The notes beneath the pieces were generated by a model. It was not told the DNA's origin. It ran no database searches and saw only the letters and a list, made by a program, of their open reading frames with translations. From contig NC_088295.1 in NCBI RefSeq assembly GCF_032854445.1, positions 5,644,501-5,708,500 on the forward strand: DNA of 64,000 nucleotides. Reading direction: 5' to 3'. Below are positions 57,201 through 64,000 of the stretch, in pieces. The translations under genes were made by a program, and so were the position numbers. This DNA is from Liolophura sinensis (Eukaryota > Mollusca > Polyplacophora > Chitonida > Chitonidae). Each line of letters starts with the position of its first letter. The stretch's first letter is position 1.

Positions 57201-60200
57201 CAGACAGTCAGAGGGGTTACCTATAATGGCTGCAGGTAGTAGATTGAGATACAGCACTGATACCTGACAAAGGTGAAGATGTCAAGCTAAAGTACAGATG
57301 TTGCCCAGATGTAAGTCAGAAGTACCACTGTCCAACAGAAGCACAAATGTCAGGCAGAAGTGCATCACACAGATGTACAGATGCCTAACAGAAGTATACA
57401 AATGTCAGACAGAGGCGCAGATGTGAGACAGTGGTATAGCTGTCTCCCACAAGTAAGCTGTAAGCCATATGATATCTTTACTACTCTCTAGAAAAGAGAA
57501 CATGGCAATAGAAACTAAGACAGGTCATAGTAAGAAATAATACTTAATATCCCAATAAGAAATAATTTCAAACATAACTGTCTAAAAGGTATAAAATGAT
57601 GACCAATGTCACAGTACACAGCAATGTCAAATGTCACAGTATAAAACTTGTACTGTTACACTGGACATTGTTTCTAATGACAAGACACAGTAGTCCTACC
57701 TAATGGCAAGACACAGTAGCCCTACCTACTGACAAGATATTGTCCTCCCGCCATAATGCTGGCCGACGTCGTATAAGTGAAATATTCTTGAGTACGACGT
57801 AAAACACCAATCAAATAAATATTTGACATGACAGAGTAGTCCTATCTGTTGACATGACACAGTAGTCCTATCTGCTGACATGACACAGTAGTCCTATTTG
57901 TTGACATGACACAGTAGTCCTATCAGCTGACATGACAGAGTAGTCCTATCTGTTGACATGACACAGTAGTCCTATCAGCTGACATGACAGAGTATCCTAT
58001 CTGTTGACATGACACAGTAGTCCCATCTGCTGACATGACACAGTAGTCCTATCTGCTGACATGACACAGTAGTCCTATCTGTTGACATGACACAGTAGTC
58101 CCATCTGCTGACATGACACAGTAGTCCTATCTGCTGACATGACACAGTAGTCCTATCTGCTGACATGACACAGTAGTCCTATCTGTTGACATGACAGAGT
58201 AGTTCTATCTGTTGACATGACACAGTAGTCCCATCTGCTGACATGACACAGTAGTCCTATCAGCTGACATGACACAGTAGTCCTATCAGCTGACATGACA
58301 CAGTAGTCCTATCTGCTGACATGACACAGTAGTCCTATCAGCTGACATGACACAGTAGTCCTATCTGTTGACATGACACAGTAGTCCCATCTGCTGACAT
58401 GACACAGTAGTCCTATCTGCTGACATGACACAGTAGTCCTATCTGCTGACATGACACAGTAGTCCTATCTGCTGACATGACACAGTAGTCCTATCTGCTG
58501 ACATGACACAGTAGTCCCATCTGCTGACATGACACAGTAGTCCTATCTGCTGACATGACACAGTAGTCCTATCTGCTGACATGACACAGTAGCCATTAAT
58601 CTTACCTGATCACAGGATCTGTAGTCTCACCTACTGATAGATGCTGTAGTCTTACCTGTTCATCTTCCTGTCGACTGCGATGCGCTCGCCACTCTCGCTG
58701 GATGCTTTTGGCTGCATGATTCCTCTGGAAACGTTCAGCTCTCTTGCGCAGGTCCTCACCATCTGAACGATAACTACTGCGCGAAGATTCTGCCACACTG
58801 CCCTGTCTATCAAGCATGGCAAATACACTATTGCACAGTGTCAGTTTGATGTTTAAACCCTACATAAACATGAATACATTAACATCTTATTCGGGGAAGA
58901 TATAGAAGTAGTTTCACCACCATTGTTATATCATCTGTGACATAAAATTTTGGAATTTTATTGATTTTCTTTACTTAATTGTTATTATGCTGTTCTCAAA
59001 AATTTTTCACTTACGCAACTGTGGTGAGTTTTATATAGATTTACAGACACGTGACATAGTTGTGGCTGGAAGGTGTAAACCAGGTGATTCGCCTACCTGG
59101 ACTTCCTCGCTCCAGGGGAGGGCAGCCTGTCTCTGGGGGTGAGGATCCTCTCTCTAGGAGTTGGTGTTCTGCCTCGTGGGGTTGAGCCTCTGCGGCTGAC
59201 CCTACCGCTTACCGAGCCTTCTGGTCGTGGAGACCTGTGGTCTAGACTGTCAGATATAGCATACCAGGTAAGTCAGGGTAACAATTCCAATTGTACTCAA
59301 GATTTGTCAAGCCCTGATGAAAACCATATATATCCACATTTAACACATTAAGGCTGTCACTTTTCTCACACACTTTCTCTGCTACAAGCTACAAGCTGCT
59401 ACATGTATAAACAACCAACATGCAAATGTCCATAAAAAGGTTACCTTTTTCCATTAGGCTGTGTGCGGTACAACTGGCGATCTTCCCTCAGGCGCTTGAT
59501 CACAGTCTTTAAGCGCTGGTTTTCGTCTAGAAGCTCGGTCTCCCTGTGGTCAAGCTGGGTCAGCCTCTCCTCTGTACTGCCCTCCAGCACTATCTTACCT
59601 GGTACAGGTACACACATCATTCACATAAAATTAGTCAGAAACATTACATTGATTTCAGCAATCCTAATCAAATAATCACATGTAGTTTTAAAAAGAACTC
59701 TAGGTAACTTAATATACTCAAACCAAACACAATTCCTTAAAACAACGACAACTCTTAATTTGTCACCGTTCAGCCTTCCATGTACACAGTTATGGATTGC
59801 AACACAAAGGGTTTTACATGCTTCTTAGGACCCTAAGCAACATATCCAACTTTGCCAGTCCCAAATTACACATCAAAATTAAGTACTGTATTAAGAAATA
59901 AGGTGACTTTGTATGTTTTTTGCATAACCCACCTGAGACAGGACCATCACCACGGCGACTGTCCACAGAAAGTTGAGAAATGGAGTCTCCATCTGCCAGG
60001 TCAACGGCACGCTCAGCTTTATCCAGCCTCTAGTACAACAAATATAGAATAGCATTCAGTAGGTAACAGTATACAACCAAAGACAATGAAGTAAAATAAA
60101 AGCCACATAATGTTTTATATCAAATATTGTAAAAGATAATTTGAAAAAAAAAGTACATTAATACAGTTTTGTGGGAAAACAGATGGGACTGTGTAGCAGC

Positions 60201-61778
60201 TCCATATTATTATTATAACCACAGCTTATAAGCATTGTGGCCACCATCATACTTAAGTATGGCGTAAAACATCAATCAAATAAATAAATATATGCATTGC
60301 TGGACTTTTTGAAATGGCAAAAACGCTGGATTCCTGCAAGCATCGGACCTTTGACTAATGAGGTCGCATCTTCATACCCATCTCTCAATTGTTTAAGTCA
60401 AGAAGTCTGTTAGGTACCTGATGACGGTCGGCCCTTTTCTATAGGAACTTTAGTTTCTTCCTGCCACAAAGCTGGAAAGCTTCACACAAATGAAAACTTC
60501 CTGAACACCAATCACATAAATATATATTTGTGTATATAAACACATTCACATAAAGTCCCAGCCACTCAGAGTGTGGTTAAACTGACTCCAGGCAGTACTT
60601 CACCCACCTTCTTCATGGCTGACAATGTGCTCAGCAACTCTCTCTTATTCATATCCGCATAATCCTCTGAAAATAAAGCATGTTGAGATTAAACAGACAC
60701 TCAAATGGCACTAATTATTCATACATCGTCCTAGAAAGACTGACAAAAAAGATTACTATTCTCTCCATTTGTTTTCCAATTTGAAATTCATGAGAACCTG
60801 TGAACTTAGCCCATTCATTACAGTTTTGTTTCCTTATTTGGTTTACAGATATGCATAACCTATATCTAAACATGCTTCTCTTAAGCGGATATGTAACCGC
60901 TTTACTAAATCATGGTCAGAGATGTTCAAACTCCACAATCTTTGCTCTGAAGAAATGAATACTTTGGTAACATTGTTTCAAGTTTTTTTGGATGAAATTC
61001 CACCTTTCGTCGTAACGGTAAACCCACAGATGTACTTATATCCTTAATCAGAACAATCTTCTGCATAAATTTACCCCTGCACATGTCCATGTTTAATGTA
61101 CCCTTTTGATGACTACAGTACCAGATAACCTACTCATTCGTTCTGATTTGGGAACAGCCCCGTCATCCAGAGCCTTCTGCAGATCTTCCTTCAGTGTTTT
61201 ATTCTCCGTCATCAGCGTCTGGTTGTTCTCATTCAGACGTAGGATAGTTTCATTCAGCGCCTTCACCTTGACAGTGTTCTCTTTACTTGGTCTGAGACAA
61301 GAATGGTTTAGTTCTTCATAGTTCATTCCTGAAGAGTACCCTCTGCTCCATACCAACACTCACCCAACACTCACCCAATACTCACCCCATTCATATATAA
61401 ACATCCTCCACAATCTGGTCACCCATTTTGTTTCTACAGATACGTCACAGTTTTAAGAATATTCTAAATTCAAAGTTTCCTCAATTTTCATGACAGATAT
61501 TTCTAAATACATGAATAATGAACATGTTTGGGTATCCGGTCGGACAAAAATCCACTTTTTTAAAAGATTTCATTCTAATTTCCAAAACTTGCACACATGG
61601 TGTATGTAGTTTGCCTTGGATAACACCTGTAGCCTTCTCAGCCCTCGTCACTCACCTTGTAGCCTTCCCAAAGCCTGTGTCTTTAGTGTTGTGTAATCTG
61701 ACAATCTCCTGGTACAACACATCCATTTGGGTCTTCATCTCATCTAGCTTAGTTGTTTTTAAATCACTCTGTAACTTT
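54254..61778 (-). CDS. IQCE: IQ domain-containing protein E, 3' part (5' exons off the right edge)
   Basis: IQCE acts with EFCAB7 to anchor the EVC-EVC2 complex near the ciliary base and promotes Hedgehog signalling (family knowledge). Exons (- strand): 61778-61656, 61291-61134, 60666-60608, 60029-59933, 59598-59445, 59246-59097, 58797-58656, 56995-56900, 55857-55756, 55494-55310, 55086-55010, 54621-54584, 54352-54254 (TAA). All phases fit and give 492 residues. The first exon here (KLQSDLKTTKLDEMKTQMDV, then LYQEIVRLH) matches human KLQTDMKTTNLEEMR. Next come coiled-coil exons (LNENNQTLMTENKTLKEDLQ), an R/S/P-rich linker, then IQ motifs: AAKSIQREWR, SAKTIQREWR, AAKRIQHEWK, VSIQAALRGHSARKR, NTIQSSLRGHIARR. 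The tail is a Ser run followed by an Asp/Glu block ending DDIVVG*, like the human DDSDDIVIA tail. Five IQ motifs are present against about three in human. An AATAAA lies at 54038-54033. The N-terminal exons were not found. Confidence 0.93.
55310..55494 (-). CDS. IQCE: IQCE exon with two IQ motifs (fourth and fifth)
   Basis: It encodes ATVSIQAALRGHSARKRHMA and, about 25 residues on, INTIQSSLRGHIARRQR. These correspond to the two paired C-terminal IQ motifs of vertebrate IQCE (LQAAFRGHL and IQSALRAHLA). Confidence 0.88.
55756..55857 (-). CDS. IQCE: IQCE exon with third IQ motif
   Basis: This 102-bp exon is phase 0 at both ends. It encodes DSRVRCFREQRAAKRIQHEW, then KGYRSRKHEADKED. The donor is GAT|gtatgt. 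It is the third of three serially similar IQ exons and is also skippable in frame. Confidence 0.85.
56900..56995 (-). CDS. IQCE: IQCE exon with second IQ motif
   Basis: This 96-bp exon is phase 0 at both ends. It encodes AQQFEWRIRHFLENRSAKT, then IQREWRDYHQREL. The acceptor is tgtcttcag|GCTCAG and the donor is CTC|gtaggt. It can be skipped without a frameshift. Its IQ motif is closely similar to those in exons 58797-58656 and 55857-55756. A 60-bp array starts inside its first bases and runs upstream. Confidence 0.8.
56990..57236. repeat. 60-bp minisatellite derived from the IQCE acceptor at 56995
   Basis: Four nearly identical copies. On the - strand each ends cactgttgtcttcag|GCTCA, which equals the real acceptor plus the first exonic bases. 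Confidence 0.92.
57743..57822 (+). mobile_element. SINE family A 3' fragment
   Basis: Contains ccataatgctggccgacgtc and gtataagtgaaatattcttg, then an AAAT end. It lies at the edge of the 26-bp IQCE intron array. Confidence 0.7.
57826..58655. repeat. 26-bp array running into the IQCE donor at 58656
   Basis: Unit (- strand) cagataggactactgtgtca plus tgtcag, about 29 copies. Next to the exon the same motif reads CAG|gtaagactacag, TAG|gtgagactacag and CAG|gtaagattaatg, grading into the array. Confidence 0.9.
58656..58797 (-). CDS. IQCE: IQCE exon with first IQ motif
   Basis: It encodes SVAESSRSSYRSDGEDLRK, then RAERFQRNHAAKSIQREWRA, then HRSRQEDEQ. The acceptor after gacagggcag keeps the frame from the preceding exon; the AG five bases upstream would not. 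The donor is CAG|gtaaga. Two further GTRAGA donor-like sites lie just downstream, leading into a 26-bp array. Confidence 0.85.
60232..60292 (+). mobile_element. SINE family A 3' fragment
   Basis: Contains cttaagtatggcgtaaaaca and tcaatcaaataaataaat, in an IQCE intron. Confidence 0.55.
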
Positions 61779-64000
61779 CTGTAAAATAAAATCAAGTTTG
61801 ATATTTTCTTCACAATGGAGTCTATCTTGTGAAACCATCACTGAATATGCACATTTCATCACTTCAGGTTGAAACTATTCAAAGAAAACACACTAGCCCA
61901 AATGTATACATACAATGACAAAGAATCCCACAGGAACTGTGAAAGGCATAAGTTGCTTTTGTAATTTTTGAGATAGCGACAACGCAAGGACGCATATGTC
62001 ACCTGAACCCTGTTTTAAAAATATGACTGTGGTATACGAGTGATGCAACAGCATGTTTCTGGCTGTTCTAACAATGGCGCATCCTATGGCCTCATAAAAA
62101 GTTGATTTACAGTAAATGACTTGAAGTTTCGCACGTGAGTTACTGTCTTTTACTTTCGCATGATCTGCGCTGGCGGCAAGATGACAGAATAGAGTGATTA
62201 GCCCCCTGCCCATTTCATCACCCTGCATGGCAATTGGCAACTCTGTGGCCACTTTCACAAAGTTTCGTAAATTAATTTTTCATAACTTTTCTCGTAAATG
62301 ACATCACCTTATGGCATTATAACCCAGAGGTCTAGTTGCTAATCCTCACCACATGGGGTCCAGTCACTGACAGTGAGGTGTGCAGGTCTCCTGACTAGTA
62401 GACCTACATGTAGCCAAGGATCTCGGCTGTGATCTTTTAATGTGAGGTTAGGCATAGATCACAGCCAAAGAGTCTTCTATGTTAACATAGTGGTATTTAA
62501 TAACAGCTTAGCATGTATAAACTCTGCACCACAAAAATCCATGCAAAATGAACCAATACATGCATTAACCTGGCAAAACTCCAATAAATTATGTTCACCA
62601 AGACATTCTCTGTTACTATGCCAATTTTTTGCCACATTCTGTATCCTTTAAGACTGGTAAATCCAAGATAACTCACAGTTATGACTTACGCTCATATGCT
62701 GTGTCAACATCATTACCTAATAAATGGGGCTTTTGCTCCGCGCGCATGCGTGGTTGACCTTTCACCATGTCTTTTTGTTTTGATTAGCTGGCTGTCAGTT
62801 CTGATAGACAGAAAGCCATGTTACTGCAGAGACACAAATTTGCAGTTGTGCGAACTGTCAAATTAAGTTTGCAGTAAAAAAATGGAGGTTGTCTTCGGCA
62901 ACCATTCCATTCTAAATTTCATGGGAAGGCTAACTGTTGCTTAAAAAACATGGCAGCGCATGGCGACCTGCTAAATACCAGCTTATTTTTGACTTCGGCT
63001 AAGAATTACAGGAGAATGGAGATGTAAAAGGCAGGTAGAGATTGTGGCAAAATGTGCGTGAACATTTTGACTTTCAGAATTGCCTTGCTTTATGTGTATT
63101 CAGGACAAATCTAACATGCATGCATCAGAACTGAAAGAGCGGGCAGCTCTTTGTAAGCATTATACCAGAAACGGGACCACATAGCTGTCGGGCTTGCCTA
63201 TATATACATGTCTAAATATACCCATGAATGAATTAAGACAAGTGATGTCTTAAAGCATGGCCCTCCCAAACAAGTCATGTACATGAACAATGTACACTGT
63301 AGATGAACTGATTATTCACCCTAGGTCTACATGAATGTCACCTTACACCGTTATCTGGTAAACGGTTGTCTGCTGAGAGCCTCATTATACATGTTTACAA
63401 ATGTAAAACCAATTTCACTGAAAAACATCTGTCATCAGCTTCTCATTATCACAACACTGTCACTGGCTTTATAAAGAAAATGTTTTATGATTTCCTGTAT
63501 ACAGTTTTGATGCAATTTACATGTCGCCAGCCACAGACAAGATTATGTTTTGGCCTGTTTTGACTTGTGGAAATTCCAAGGCCTGTGATTGTAAGTGGCT
63601 TGTATTAATCTACATGTAGATAAAACCAATCTGTATGGCTAAAATTCCATCAGAGAGGACTCGATTAACTATTACTTACATTAGGTATTCACATATATGA
63701 AATATGGGCAGAAGATGACAGTCTTTCAAATTATGCCAGAATGAACAAGAAATGCTTAACTGCAACGGTGCAAATGCACGTATGTTGGTGCCACTGATTG
63801 CAATTTGACGTCTTCATCTCGTATGCTGTTAGGCCTAGTTTGCAAGTATGAATTTGCGGTGTGCTAAATTCCGCTACAGCTTTGTATACAGAGAGCTGTG
63901 CAGTTTAAAAACGGATATTTGACATGACACTCCACATGCGTAAAGATACTTGATAGTCACGCTTTATCTCCACAAAGTTTTCTCCCAAATTCCCTATTCT
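61779..64000 (-). other. probable IQCE intron at the right edge
   Basis: No further IQCE exon was recognised. A 121-codon reverse frame at 61893-62258 has no family match I can support and may be transposon-derived. Confidence 0.45.

Noticed and set aside
61893-62258. 121-codon reverse frame as an IQCE N-terminal exon
   Set aside because: No resemblance to IQCE N-terminal sequence and no phase-compatible join to the exon at 61778.

Overview
This is eukaryotic, AT-rich, intron-rich DNA, most likely from a mollusc and probably a bivalve. Long introns carry tandem arrays, and two tRNA-derived SINE families recur that I associate with bivalve genomes. That family link is from memory and unchecked. 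Continuous long ORFs here are nearly all repeat artefacts. The real genes were found by joining short exons across GT-AG boundaries with matching phase and comparing the joined proteins with known families.

Layout, left to right. (1) PRKAR1A-type cAMP-dependent protein kinase regulatory subunit, + strand, 8099-28022. Both cAMP-binding domains are intact. A candidate alternative first exon at 8099 would give a short form without the docking domain and pseudosubstrate. (2) LSM11, the U7 snRNP Sm-like protein, - strand, 39688 down to 31953, four exons. (3) CCDC166, a coiled-coil DUF4515 protein, + strand, 39988-46269, seven exons, head-to-head with LSM11 with 299 bp between the start codons. (4) IQCE, - strand, 61778 down to 54254, thirteen exons visible; its N-terminal part lies beyond the right edge. 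Orientation alternates + - + -, so there is one divergent pair (LSM11/CCDC166) and two convergent pairs.

PKA R subunits and IQCE both act in or near the cilium and in Hedgehog signalling. The CCDC166/BBOF1 family is also cilium-linked. LSM11 belongs to histone pre-mRNA 3' processing. Any functional link among neighbours is inference only.

The rest is repeats. Listed tandem arrays sum to about 15 kb, roughly a fifth to a quarter of the window. There are about ten SINE copies or fragments, and a decayed Crypton-type tyrosine recombinase lies in a PRKAR1A intron. The most unusual observation is that several minisatellites overlap exon-intron junctions. Their units contain the end of the neighbouring exon plus its splice site, so they form trains of decoy donors or acceptors. 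This is seen in PRKAR1A (one donor), LSM11 (both internal acceptors examined) and IQCE (one acceptor, one donor). The last coding exon of CCDC166 is also tandemly copied. Apparent homopolymer frameshifts in the facing first exons of LSM11 and CCDC166 suggest local consensus errors.
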